From the NCBI RefSeq assembly GCF_003955715.1, contig NZ_CP034463.1, forward strand, positions 372,001 through 436,000: a DNA stretch of 64,000 bases, in the 5' to 3' direction. The position numbers were made by a program, and so were the translations under genes. Under the pieces are notes generated by a model. It worked only from the letters and a program-made list of their open reading frames with translations, did no database searches and was not told where the DNA came from. Each line of letters starts with the position of its first letter. Position 1 is the stretch's first letter. Below, in pieces: positions 28,261-36,907 of this stretch. The DNA comes from Streptomyces aquilus. GTDB taxonomy: Bacteria; Actinomycetota; Actinomycetes; Streptomycetales; Streptomycetaceae.

Positions 28261-28740
28261 TCAGTCCCGCGACGGCACCTGCGCCGATTCGTCGCGGCGC
28301 GCGTGAGTAGGAGCGCTGCTCCGGGCCACGATCCGACCCCGGTGGGAGGTGCCGTGGACGGCGAGGGCGAGCAGCGGGAGGAGGGTGAGGGCGGTGACGA
28401 CCGGGTTGACCGTGAAGCCGCTCAGGGCCATGGGGAGGACCAGAGTCGTGGCGTGACGGGGTTGGTGGGCAGCGGGATCATCTCCGGCCCTGACGCAGAG
28501 CCCGGGCCTCGGCCCGGACGGACACCTCGACGCGCTTCTCCCGGGCCGGGATGAAGCGGCCGACGAACACGGCGGCGAGCCCGGCGAGGACGGCCAGGGC
28601 CCAGAAGGGGCCGCGCCAGCCGGTGAACTGGCCGGCGAAGGAGCCGACGACGAACTCGGCGGTCCCCATCAGGAACGCGCCGGCGGCGAGCATCCACGCG
28701 ACGAAGGGCGGCTTGCCGGGGGTGGTCCGGATGCGGAAGG
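28261..28740 (-). pseudogene. MFS transporter relic (Cmx/CmrA type) with internal deletions
   Basis: The minus strand reads PPFVAWMLAAGAFLMGTAEFVV, the first membrane helix of the Cmx/AraJ group. It then passes directly to GSFAGQFTGWRGPFWALAVLAGLAAVFVGRF, which is the sixth helix region, and after a frame change to [21 protein letters not shown], which belongs in the second half. The rest is missing. An AAGGAG site is still visible upstream, but the ATG after it is out of frame. The gene cannot make a transporter. Confidence 0.7.
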
Positions 28741-28925
28741 CATACGTGTGGTCTCTCCTTGGGCGGAAATCTGGGGATCATGGTGACGGCTGAGGCCGTC
28801 ACGACGGACTGCGGACGGCGCGGCCACGTCTTTCACGGTTCCATGGAGCGAACTGATCGAAAAGGGGAGGTTCTTCTCCCCCTTCTCGTGAAGGCGTCCC
28901 CTGCGGGGCGGGCGGTCGGGCGCGG

Positions 28926-29468
28926 TCAGGGCGCGGCTTCGATGGTGATGCGGTCGGCCCCGGCAAGCCGGTCGGTATCGGCGTCGATGTGTCCGAGGAT
29001 GAGCAGGTCGGCGGAGGCGGAGGGGCCGTCGCGGTAGAAGAGAGCCAGGTTGCCCCACGGCGCGTAGTAGGCCAGGTCGCCGGCCTTGGGCGCCGCCGGT
29101 TCGGGGGCGCCGGAGGTGGTCAGCCTGCGCGGCAGGTAGGCGACCCGCTCTGTCTGGTGGAAGTCCTCCAGGTCCAGGCTGAGCGGGAGCAGCCCCGCGA
29201 AGTCACGGGCGGCAGGGCTGTCGTTCAAGGTGGCGTCGACGGGGCGTCCGTCGAGGGTGACCCGGATGTCCATGACGATGTTCCTGTCGGACGGTGCGGT
29301 GTTCCTGCTGGAGGGTGCGGTGGGTGCCTGGGCCGTCGGTGTCTGCTGCCCGGCGGGGACAGTCGCGGAGGGCGAGCCTGGCGAGGTGTCGGTGCAGGCC
29401 GCCACGGTCAGGAGGACGGCGGTGGCCGTGGCGGCGCGGGCGAAGGTACGGAAGGCGGCCGAGTTCAT
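28926..29468 (-). CDS. Lipoprotein with cyclophilin-like fold
   Basis: A 180-residue exported protein. The signal ends with a lipobox, LLTVAAC at about residues 19-25, so it should be lipid-anchored outside the membrane. After a Ser/Thr/Pro-rich spacer of some 40 residues comes a domain of the cyclophilin-like fold family: DIRVTLDGRPVDATLNDSPAARDFAGLLPLSL, the block AYLPRRL, and GDLAYYAPWGNLALFYRDG. Family members are small and mostly uncharacterised. Prolyl isomerase activity should not be assumed. It lies 17 bases after the next SDR-like gene and is probably cotranscribed with it. Confidence 0.82.
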   Translation of the reverse strand: MNSAAFRTFARAATATAVLLTVAACTDTSPGSPSATVPAGQQTPTAQAPTAPSSRNTAPSDRNIVMDIRVTLDGRPVDATLNDSPAARDFAGLLPLSLDLEDFHQTERVAYLPRRLTTSGAPEPAAPKAGDLAYYAPWGNLALFYRDGPSASADLLILGHIDADTDRLAGADRITIEAAP

Positions 29469-29485
29469 GGGTCTCGTCCTGGGAG

Positions 29486-30151
29486 TCAGTCGGGCAGGGG
29501 CTCGGAGTAGTGGCGGAAGCCGTCCCGTTCCTGATGGATGTCGTACAGGCGCTGGGCCAGGACGTCGGGGCTGCTGTGCTCGGCGTCGGGCCGGATGGCT
29601 CCGGGGATGATCAGCTGGGCGGCGTGGATGTTCTCCGGAGCGAGGGCGTCGTGCAGCATGGCTGCGTAGGCGCTTTCGGCGGCGAAGGCGACGGAGGTGC
29701 CGGCGACGTTCGGGTTGGGGCGTACGGCGCTGGAGCCGTTGACGAACAGCAGGGTGCCGCGGCCGAGTTCGCGCATGCCGGGCAGGACGGCGTTCACGGC
29801 AGTGGCGGGGCCCTTGACGGAGAAGGCGAGCGGCGCGTCGAGGTCGTCAGCGCCCGTGTCGAGGACCGGCTTCATGAAGTCCGCGCGGGGCACGGGACTG
29901 TACTGCAGGATCTCGATGGGCCCCAGGGCCTCGGCGGCCACGTACAGCGCCGTGGTCAGCGACTCGGTGTCGAGGACGTCGGCAGTGAAGCCGCGGGCCT
30001 GGATGTCGTCACGGGAGAGGTGAGCGGTCAGGCCGTCCAGCTTCTCCGCATCGCGGGAGATGAGGGCGACGGTGTGGCCGGCGGCTCCGAAGCGGCGGGC
30101 TGCGGCGAACCCGAGGCCGACTCCGGCGCCGACGAGGGCGAAGGTCGTCAT
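29486..30151 (-). CDS. SDR-like NAD(P)-binding protein lacking the YxxxK motif
   Basis: A 221-residue Rossmann-fold protein. I start at the ATG at 30151 because AAGGA lies eight bases upstream; an upstream ATG adds 16 unlikely residues. The cofactor loop FALVGAGVGLGFAAARRFG and LISRDAEKLDGL are clear. In the position of the catalytic Tyr and Lys the sequence reads FAAESAYAAML, so the usual pair is absent. The protein may bind NAD(P) without classical SDR chemistry. It resembles the gene at 61582-62256, which has the same gap. Confidence 0.82.
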   Translation of the reverse strand: MTTFALVGAGVGLGFAAARRFGAAGHTVALISRDAEKLDGLTAHLSRDDIQARGFTADVLDTESLTTALYVAAEALGPIEILQYSPVPRADFMKPVLDTGADDLDAPLAFSVKGPATAVNAVLPGMRELGRGTLLFVNGSSAVRPNPNVAGTSVAFAAESAYAAMLHDALAPENIHAAQLIIPGAIRPDAEHSSPDVLAQRLYDIHQERDGFRHYSEPLPD

Positions 30152-30221
30152 GGCGGTCCTTGTGTGAGCGGGGGCTGCGGTCCGGGGCCGCACCGGCACC
30201 CGGGACCGCGCCCCGTTGCGG

Positions 30222-31238
30222 TCAGGGCTTGAGGAGGGCCTTGATGGCGCGGCGCTCGTCCATCGCCTTGTAGCCCTCGGCGACCTGCTCCAGCGGCAGA
30301 GTGAGGTCGAAGACCTTGCCCGGGTTGATCCGGCCGGAAAGGACCCGGTCGATCAGGTCGGGCAGGTAGCGGCGCACGGGGGCGGGGCCGCCGCGCAGGC
30401 CGACCTGGGAGAAGAACAGCTCCTGGCCGTCGAGCGCGACCTCGTGCGGGACGCCGACGAAGCCGACGTTGCCGCCGGGCCGGGCGGAGTGCAGGGCCTG
30501 CCGCATGGACTCCGGGGTGCCGACGCACTCCAGGACGGAGTCGGCGCCGATGCCGTTCGTCAGCTCCTTCACGCCGACGATGCCTTCCTCGCCGCGTTCG
30601 GTCACGATGTCGGTGGCACCGAATTCGAGGGCGAGCTTCTGCCGGGATTCATGGCGGCTCATGGCGATGATCCGTTCCGCGCCGAGCTCCTTGGCGGCGA
30701 TGACACCGCACAGGCCGACCGCTCCGTCACCCACGACCACGGCCGTGGAACCGGGCTTCACTTCAGCGGCGAGGGCGGCGTACCAACCGGTGCCCATCAC
30801 ATCGGAGACGGCGAGCAGGCCGGGCACCATCTCGCCGTCCGGGTGCTCGTCCGTGGCGACCAGGGTGCCGTGCGCGTTGGGGATGCGTACGTACTCGGCC
30901 TGGCAGGTGCCCATGAACTCGCGGTTCAGACAGTTGGACTGCCAGCCGTTCAGGCAGTTGGCGCAAGTGTTGTCCGACGTGGCGAACGAGCCGACCACGA
31001 ACTGGCCCGGCCTGACGCCCGCGACCTCGCTGCCCACCTCCTCGACGATACCCACGTACTCGTGCCCCATCGGGTGGGGTTCGTCGACAGGTTCCGCGCC
31101 GCGGTAGGGCCACAGGTCCGAGCCGCACACGCAGGTGGCGACCGTACGGATCACGGCATCGGTCGGCTTGATGATCTTCGGGTCGTCGAGGTTCTCGAAG
31201 CGCACGTCTCCGGGGGCGTAGATGACTGCTCCGCGCAT
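30222..31238 (-). CDS. Zinc-dependent alcohol dehydrogenase (MDR family), copy A
   Basis: A 338-residue medium-chain dehydrogenase. Catalytic zinc residues are Cys36 in TVATCVCGSD and the His-Glu pair in PMGHEYVG. A Cys-rich loop, DNTCANCLNGWQSNC, stands where structural zinc binds. VVVGDGAVGLCGVIAAKELGAERII is the cofactor-binding turn. The start at 31238 has GAAGGAAG upstream. It is about 90% identical to the gene at 39335-40351, almost perfectly so over the last 100 residues. It is divergent from the MmyB-type regulator at 31409, which likely controls it. Confidence 0.92.
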   Translation of the reverse strand: MRGAVIYAPGDVRFENLDDPKIIKPTDAVIRTVATCVCGSDLWPYRGAEPVDEPHPMGHEYVGIVEEVGSEVAGVRPGQFVVGSFATSDNTCANCLNGWQSNCLNREFMGTCQAEYVRIPNAHGTLVATDEHPDGEMVPGLLAVSDVMGTGWYAALAAEVKPGSTAVVVGDGAVGLCGVIAAKELGAERIIAMSRHESRQKLALEFGATDIVTERGEEGIVGVKELTNGIGADSVLECVGTPESMRQALHSARPGGNVGFVGVPHEVALDGQELFFSQVGLRGGPAPVRRYLPDLIDRVLSGRINPGKVFDLTLPLEQVAEGYKAMDERRAIKALLKP

Positions 31239-31408
31239 GGGGTGCTTCCTTCGGTGCGAGGTCGGTGAGCCGCAGCCGGTGATCGCGATCGGCTGCTCGA
31301 TCTCGAGCCTCACACGCGAGGACAAGCACGAAAAGCGGAGAAATCCATCCCGGGAGGAAAACATCCTGGGAGTAAATTCTCCCCCCTTCCCCAGGTGCGA
31401 CCAGTGCC

Positions 31409-32290
31409 ATGCTGGGACGCATGACCGCCAACGTCCCCCTCAATGAGCTGGGAGAATTCCTCAAGAAGCGCCGCTCGAAGCTGAGCCCGCGCACAGTCGG
31501 ACTGCCCGAGACCGACAGGCCCCGCCGGGTCGACGGGCTGCGCCGCGAGGAGGTCGCTCAGCTCGCCAGTATCAGCACCGACTACTACACGCGCCTCGAA
31601 CAGGGCCGCATGCAGGCATCCGCGCCCGTGCTGGACGCCCTCGCCCGCGTACTGCACCTGGACGACGACGAGCGCGGCTACCTCTTCCAGCTCGCCGGCA
31701 AAACCAGCACCCGCACGAGGCGGCGCAGCAGACAGAAGGTCCAGCCGCAACTGCAGCGGGTCCTGGACGACCTCACCGCCACCCCCGCCGTCGTGCAGGG
31801 CCGACGCGGCGACATCCTCGCCTGGAACGCGCTGGCCGCCGCCCTGGTCACCGATTTCTCCCGCATCCCGGAGAAGCACCGCAACTATCCCCGGATCCAG
31901 TTCACCGACCCGGCGATGCGCACCCTGTACGCCGACTGGGAGGCCTCCGCGCGGATCTCCGTGGCCCAGCTGCGCATGGAGGCCGCGAAGTATCCGGAGG
32001 ACCCCCGGCTCATCGAGCTGGTCGGTGAACTGTCCCTGCGGGACAAGCAGTTCGCCCGCTGGTGGGGCGATCATCATGTCTCCGCCCGCACCGTGGGCAC
32101 GAAGACCCTCAACCATCCCGTCGTCGGCGAACTCGTCCTGGACTGGGACACCCTCACCGCCAACACGGACCCCGACCAGCACCTGACCGTCTGGACCGCC
32201 GCCCCCGGCTCCCCCACCCACGAGCGACTGCGCATCCTCGCGTCCTGGGCCACCGACCACCACCTGCCGGCCTCCTCCCCGCTCGGCTGA
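31409..32290 (+). CDS. XRE-family regulator with MmyB-like domain
   Basis: A 293-residue MmyB-type regulator: helix-turn-helix in residues 15-70 (RVDGLRREEVAQLASISTDYYTRLEQG), then the MmyB domain (GDILAWNALAAALV, ARISVAQLRMEAAKYP, KTLNHPVVGELVLDWDTL, ERLRILASWA). A second in-frame ATG at 31421 is an equally possible start; neither has a strong ribosome site. It is divergent from alcohol dehydrogenase copy A, with 170 bases between starts. Its layout matches the gene at 35559-36428. Confidence 0.9.
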   Translation: MLGRMTANVPLNELGEFLKKRRSKLSPRTVGLPETDRPRRVDGLRREEVAQLASISTDYYTRLEQGRMQASAPVLDALARVLHLDDDERGYLFQLAGKTSTRTRRRSRQKVQPQLQRVLDDLTATPAVVQGRRGDILAWNALAAALVTDFSRIPEKHRNYPRIQFTDPAMRTLYADWEASARISVAQLRMEAAKYPEDPRLIELVGELSLRDKQFARWWGDHHVSARTVGTKTLNHPVVGELVLDWDTLTANTDPDQHLTVWTAAPGSPTHERLRILASWATDHHLPASSPLG

Positions 32291-32309
32291 CCGCGCCGGC
32301 CGCCGGACG

Positions 32310-32440
32310 TGCCTGTGGCTGGGACAGAGGCAGGCCTGTGCCCTGGTTGGCGGGGTGCGACGATCTCCGTGGCGACGGACACTGCCGTCTCCTCGGCCGT
32401 GCATGGGCAACGAGGTCAAGACCGATCGGCCAACGCCGTA
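32310..32440 (-). pseudogene. XdhC C-terminal remnant
   Basis: On the minus strand PIGLDLVAHA is followed, after a one-base shift, by EETAVSVATEIVAP and GHRPAS. These blocks match the end of the intact XdhC gene at 20671-21786 (SPIGLDLGAHTPEETAVSITAEI and on). Only about 40 residues survive. It marks a second, lost molybdoenzyme accessory gene or a duplicated segment. Confidence 0.6.
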
Positions 32441-32744
32441 TCGGGCGGCATCGACCATCGGCAGCCGGAGATCCAGGTGCCGACGGACCTGTCGTTCGGC
32501 TACGCGGCATCCAGTGGAGAGATCGCGTCCGACCTGGTGACCGATCACCCCCGGTCGGCCTCGCCACTGCGCAGCGGGTGGGCGGCGTGGAGCGGCCCCT
32601 CCCCGGTGGAGGCCGCCCGCCTCCGCGAAAGGGACTGGACAGCCCGTCCGATCCATCTCGCCGACGACCGAGGCCGTACCTCCCCCAGCCCGGTGCCCAT
32701 GCTCCGTCGGGAGCTCGCCCTCCCCGCGGAGACGGCACGCCGCA

Positions 32745-32862
32745 CCTCCAGACCATCGCGCTGGACCTGCAGGCCGGCCGACCGATGGAGATCGACGCCA
32801 TGTTTCCGCGTCCCTTCGAACAGGCCGAGCTGCTCCAGGTCCCACGCCTGGCCAGCCTTCTA
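32745..32862 (+). pseudogene. Remnant resembling the C-terminus of a ketopantoate-reductase-like oxidoreductase
   Basis: The plus-strand frame TIALDLQAGRPMEIDAMF and EQAELLQVPRL resembles the conserved ApbA/PanE C-terminal block (DLEAGRPTEID, then a helix ending in GVP). Only this block is visible; the frame around it is not protein-like. I am moderately sure of the family and sure that no whole gene exists. The 300 bases between this and the XdhC remnant show no gene. Confidence 0.45.
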
Positions 32863-32984
32863 CCGCGGGGTCGAGCGCACGCCTCTGGGCGAGGGCGCAC
32901 CGCCCGTGAGGTGGGGTGAAGCAGCGGTCGTTCCGGACGTCATCGACAAGGCGATCATGAGCACCCGGACCAGAACCCTGACCG

Positions 32985-33860
32985 TCATCGAGGCGTCCCG
33001 GAGCGATCGGAAACCGGCGGCCGACGGTACCGGTGCCGGACGATCAGGACGGCGCCAGCGAGGAGTCCGAGGGAGGCAAGGGCCAGTTGGCCCGCGATGG
33101 ACGGGCAGTCCGACGGAATCTCGTAGCCGCCCTCCTCAAGACCCGCCTGCCGCTCGAAGTGGTTGAACGCGCCGGGGAAGAACGCCTCGTCGAGGGCGTA
33201 GAGCGCGGGGAACGCGGCGGGCCCGGCGGTGAGTGAGAAGCCGGCCCACTGGTCGGCATGCCGGGCCTCGTGCTCCACCAGACGGTGTGTGCGCGGCGTT
33301 TCGGTCTCCATGCGCTGGTCGGTGAGGAAGACCGTGCCGAACATGGTGCCGGCACGGACGACGCCGTCGTCCATGACCACGGCGGTCGTCCCGTTGTCGC
33401 ACTGGTACACCTCACCACCCTGGCCCCTGCCGTAGAGCAGGGCCGCCCCGGACACCGGCGCGTTGACCATCGCGCGCGCGGCTCCCCACACTCCGGCGTC
33501 CCCTACGGCCTTCTCGTCGCCGTTCCCGCCGCCGGAGGCCTGGGCGGAGGGCGCCGGGCAGGCGCGGAACTCGCCGGTGGCACCGGCCACCGTGAAGGAA
33601 ACCGCGCACAGCAGTTGCAGCACCGTCCCGGTGAGGACCACCGCCACCCGCCGCCGGGACGGCACGCGACCGCGCGATGTTCCCACGGCGGCGAGGACCA
33701 CACCGCCCAGGCCGCCGCAGATCAGACAGGCGACCCACCACAGCACGCTGAGGGCCCAGGAGTGGCGTGGCCGTGGGACCGGCGGCAGCTGGTCCGGAAC
33801 AACCGGCTGCCGCTGAGGGACGAGCGTGGGAGCGGAACGGGTCAGTGCGGGCGTCGACAT
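32985..33860 (-). CDS. Membrane protein with an HEARH motif, function unknown
   Basis: A 291-residue protein. After a proline-rich cytoplasmic start come two membrane helices (ALSVLWWVACLICGGLGGVVLAAV and VAVVLTGTVLQLLCAVSFTVAG). An extracytoplasmic region follows, then a last membrane helix near the C-terminus (LALASLGLLAGAVLIV). The middle carries HRLVEHEARHADQWA, an H-E-x-x-H arrangement that could bind zinc as in metallopeptidases, but no third ligand could be assigned. Similar proteins are found in many Streptomyces without known role. It lies 38 bases upstream of the start of the divergent-ended exporter gene's stop, on the same strand. Confidence 0.7.
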   Translation of the reverse strand: MSTPALTRSAPTLVPQRQPVVPDQLPPVPRPRHSWALSVLWWVACLICGGLGGVVLAAVGTSRGRVPSRRRVAVVLTGTVLQLLCAVSFTVAGATGEFRACPAPSAQASGGGNGDEKAVGDAGVWGAARAMVNAPVSGAALLYGRGQGGEVYQCDNGTTAVVMDDGVVRAGTMFGTVFLTDQRMETETPRTHRLVEHEARHADQWAGFSLTAGPAAFPALYALDEAFFPGAFNHFERQAGLEEGGYEIPSDCPSIAGQLALASLGLLAGAVLIVRHRYRRPPVSDRSGTPR

Positions 33861-33897
33861 GGGGACATCGCGGCGTTGGGGAGGAGGACTTCGCTCG

Positions 33898-35334
33898 TCA
33901 CGCCGCGGAGCTGCGCCGCAGTCGCAGCACCGGGACGAGGTTCAGCAGGAGCCCGATCACCGCAACGCCGGTGACCAGGTTCAGGCCGGGGCGGAAGACG
34001 GTGAAGTCCGCGCCGCTGTCGCCTGCCCCGGCGATCACCGCGGTGAGTACGGCCAGGACGAGGGCGGCACCGACCTGGCCGGAGGTCTGCACCAGCCCGG
34101 AGGCGAGGCCCTGTTCGGAGTCGTCGATGCCCTCGGTGGCCTGGGCCATGATCGCGCTGTAGCCGAACGCGAAGCCACCGCCGAGGAGGATCAGGGACGG
34201 GAGCATGGCAGTGACGTAGTCGGGTGAGGAACCGGCCGTGGCCAGGAACCAGACGTAGCCGAGGGTCAGCGAGGTCATCGAGGCAATGATCAGCGGAGCC
34301 GTGCCGAAGCGGTTCACGAGCCGGCCGGTCAGGGGCGAGCCGACGGCGACGATCAGGCCGACCGGCAGCAGCGCGAACGCCATGCGCAGGGGCGACCAGC
34401 CGAGGCCGTCCTGCAGGAACAGCGTCATCATGAACTGGAAGCTGAGGTAGGAACCCATCAGCGCGACGATGCTGAGGTTGGCCCGGACCGTGGTGGCCTT
34501 GCGCAGGATGCCGAAGCGGACCAGGGGGTGGCGGACGCGCCGCTCGACCAGGACGAAGGTGATCAGCAGCAGGGCGGCGATTCCGAAGGCGGCAAGGGTG
34601 GCCGCGGAGGTCCAACCGGTGGTGGGGGCGGTGACCACGGCGTAGACGGCGAGCAGCATGCCGGCGGTGAGAGTGACCGCTCCGGCCGGGTCCTGGCCGC
34701 CGGTCTCGCTGCGGCGGTCGCGCGGGATCAGGATGAGGCCGACGACCAGCGCGAGCAGGGCGAGCGGGACCGGCATCAGGAAGGTCCAGCGCCAGCCGAT
34801 CCCGGTGAGCAGACCGCCGAGGATCAGGCCGGAGGAGTAGCCCAAGGCACCGAAGAGGCTGAAGACCGACAGGGCCCGGTTGCGCTGCGGGCCCTCCGGG
34901 AACGTCGTGGTGAGGATCGACAGGCCGGCGGGCGCGGTGAACGCGGCGGCCACGCCCTTGACGAAGCGGGTGGCGATCAGCAGCGAGCCGCTGTCGACCA
35001 GGCCGCCGAGCAGCGATGCGGCGGCGAAGACAGCCAGCGCGACGAGGAAGACCCGGCGCCGTCCGAGCAGGTCGGCGGTGCGCCCACCGAGCAGCATCAG
35101 TCCGCCGTAGCCGAGTACGTAGCCGTTGATGATCCACTGCAGTGAGCCGGTGGCCATACCGAGGTCATGGCCGATGGAGGGCAGGGCGACGCCGACCATG
35201 GAGACGTCGAGGCCGTCGAGGAACAGCACGAGGCACAGCACGGCGAGGACCGCCCAGAGGCGGGCGGTCCAGCGCGGCTGCGGAGCGGTCTCAGCGAGCG
35301 GCAGCGTCCCGGGGCGGGACTGGGTCATGGACAT
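33898..35334 (-). CDS. MFS exporter, DHA2 (EmrB/QacA) family
   Basis: A 478-residue drug:proton antiporter of the 14-helix type. LFLDGLDVSMVGVALPSIGHDLG is the first helix with the family's D-x-x-x-V-x-x-A-L-P pattern. GRTADLLGRRRVFLVAL is motif A of the helix 2-3 loop, and GAALGYSSGLILGGLL-like residues give motif C. I start at the ATG at 35334; another ATG two codons later is possible. It is likely to export a toxic compound. The MmyB-type gene at 35559-36428 lies upstream on the same strand and may regulate it. Confidence 0.9.
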   Translation of the reverse strand: MSMTQSRPGTLPLAETAPQPRWTARLWAVLAVLCLVLFLDGLDVSMVGVALPSIGHDLGMATGSLQWIINGYVLGYGGLMLLGGRTADLLGRRRVFLVALAVFAAASLLGGLVDSGSLLIATRFVKGVAAAFTAPAGLSILTTTFPEGPQRNRALSVFSLFGALGYSSGLILGGLLTGIGWRWTFLMPVPLALLALVVGLILIPRDRRSETGGQDPAGAVTLTAGMLLAVYAVVTAPTTGWTSAATLAAFGIAALLLITFVLVERRVRHPLVRFGILRKATTVRANLSIVALMGSYLSFQFMMTLFLQDGLGWSPLRMAFALLPVGLIVAVGSPLTGRLVNRFGTAPLIIASMTSLTLGYVWFLATAGSSPDYVTAMLPSLILLGGGFAFGYSAIMAQATEGIDDSEQGLASGLVQTSGQVGAALVLAVLTAVIAGAGDSGADFTVFRPGLNLVTGVAVIGLLLNLVPVLRLRRSSAA

Positions 35335-35558
35335 GGGGAGGTGCACTCTTTCCTGGCGGACGAGCAGGCAGGTCGGATGCCTCGGCGCTGAGGAACCGGT
35401 GGGAAGAGGGCCGGACCGGGGCGGAACGCACTGCGCGGTGGGCCTCATGACGAGCGTGCCAGGAGAGCCGTACATGAAAAAAGGGGAGAGCTTCTTCCTA
35501 GGCGCGGGGCGCATAGGAGGAAAAGCTCCCCCCTTTGAAGGGAATACCCGGGCGACGC

Positions 35559-36428
35559 TCAGGCGGAGCTGTCGCTGGTCGAGTGACTGGGGTCGGCTGC
35601 CCAGGAAGCCAGCAGGCGCAGGCTGTCATGGGTGGGTGTGCCGGCTTCGGCGGTCCAGACGATGATCTGGAGGTCGGGGTCGGCGGCCCAGGTGACGGCG
35701 TTCCAGTCGAGGTGCAGGTCCCCCACGACGGGGTGGCGCAGGTGCTTGGTCCCGGTGTCCCGGACGGCGACGTGGTGGGAGCCCCACCACTGGCGGAACT
35801 GCTCGTCCCCGACCGAGAGTTCACCCACCAGGGCGGCCAGCTGCCGGTCACCGGGGTTGTTGGTGTTGTGCATCCGCATCTGGGCGATGGCCAGCCGCGT
35901 GACGCCCTCCCAGTCCGCGTACAGCTCGCGCATCCTGGGGTCGGTGATGAGCAGCCTGATGTAGTAGCGCTGCTTCTCGGGGATCTTCCCGAAGTCGGTG
36001 ATCAGGGCGGCGCCCATGGCGTTCCAGGCGACGATCTCGGTGCGCGGACCGATCACGAACGCGGGGGTGTGCGCCATGTCGTCGAGCATGCGCTGCAACT
36101 GCGGCTGCGCCTTCAGGCGCGGCTGCCGGCGCGGCGGGCGGAACTCTTCCTTGGCCGCGAGCTCGTAGAGGTAGACGCGCTGGTCGTCGTCCAGGTGCAG
36201 CACCCGGGCCAGGGACTCCAGCACGGACGGCGACGGCTGGATACGGCCCTGTTCGAGGCGGGCGTAGTAGTCGGTGCTGATGGCCGCCAGCACGGCGACC
36301 TCCTCACGGCGCAGGCCCGCGACACGACGCGAGCCGCCGTCGGGCAGACCGACGGCGGCAGGGTCGAGCTCGGCACGGCGCGCCTTGAGGAACTCCCCCA
36401 GATCATGACGGTGAGGATCGCGGTTCAT
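35559..36428 (-). CDS. XRE-family regulator with MmyB-like domain
   Basis: A 289-residue MmyB-type regulator. The helix-turn-helix reads SRRVAGLRREEVAVLAAISTDYYARLEQG (about residues 28-56). The ligand domain includes EIVAWNAMGAALI, VTRLAIAQMRMHN, KHLRHPVVGDLHLDWNAV and DSLRLLASWAAD. A purine-rich stretch before the ATG is weak as a ribosome site. It lies between the exporter downstream and a MoaF-like gene upstream, all on the minus strand, so the target could be either. Confidence 0.9.
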   Translation of the reverse strand: MNRDPHRHDLGEFLKARRAELDPAAVGLPDGGSRRVAGLRREEVAVLAAISTDYYARLEQGRIQPSPSVLESLARVLHLDDDQRVYLYELAAKEEFRPPRRQPRLKAQPQLQRMLDDMAHTPAFVIGPRTEIVAWNAMGAALITDFGKIPEKQRYYIRLLITDPRMRELYADWEGVTRLAIAQMRMHNTNNPGDRQLAALVGELSVGDEQFRQWWGSHHVAVRDTGTKHLRHPVVGDLHLDWNAVTWAADPDLQIIVWTAEAGTPTHDSLRLLASWAADPSHSTSDSSA

Positions 36429-36524
36429 GCCAACACCCTGACACCGGAGAACAATGTTGTCAGGGGGACAGATTTGTCCCTGGAAGTCCTCAGCGTTGAG
36501 AGGACGCTCTGCTGCCCCGCGGGA

Positions 36525-36863
36525 TCAGCGGACGCGGGTCCACTTTCCGTGGAGCTGGACGAACTCGCCACCGATGACCGAGCTGGCCATGCAGGTGCCC
36601 TCGGTGTAGTCCTCGATGTGGGTGACGTGGTCACCGGAGTTGGGCTCGGTCCAGCGCACGACGAAAAGGCCGTCTCGGAGCTGGGTGGTGGTGTACTCCA
36701 TCGTCTGCTTGCGGCCCTTGAGGGCGCCGCCCGTCACCTCGAAGCTGACCTGGGTCGGCGAGTCGAAGGTGATGTCCACCGTGAAGTGGCCGAGGGGGGT
36801 GTCCGGGCCGAGATCCGCCTGCCAGGTCTGCCCCACACTGGGAAGGGTGGCGTTGCTGTCCAT
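36525..36863 (-). CDS. MoaF-related beta-barrel protein
   Basis: A 112-residue protein resembling the MoaF-related family, small calycin-like barrels of unknown function. It has the typical first segment PSVGQTWQADLG, strands DITFDSPTQVSFEVTGG and KQTMEYTTTQLRDGLFVVRWTEP, then VTHIEDYTEGT and a last VQLHGKWTRVR. The first gene downstream of DJ-1 on the minus strand, it is 45 bases away and probably cotranscribed. Confidence 0.72.
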   Translation of the reverse strand: MDSNATLPSVGQTWQADLGPDTPLGHFTVDITFDSPTQVSFEVTGGALKGRKQTMEYTTTQLRDGLFVVRWTEPNSGDHVTHIEDYTEGTCMASSVIGGEFVQLHGKWTRVR

Positions 36864-36907
36864 CGGTATTACCTCTTTCTTCGAGCCTGTGGGCGATGGT
36901 GCGGGGG

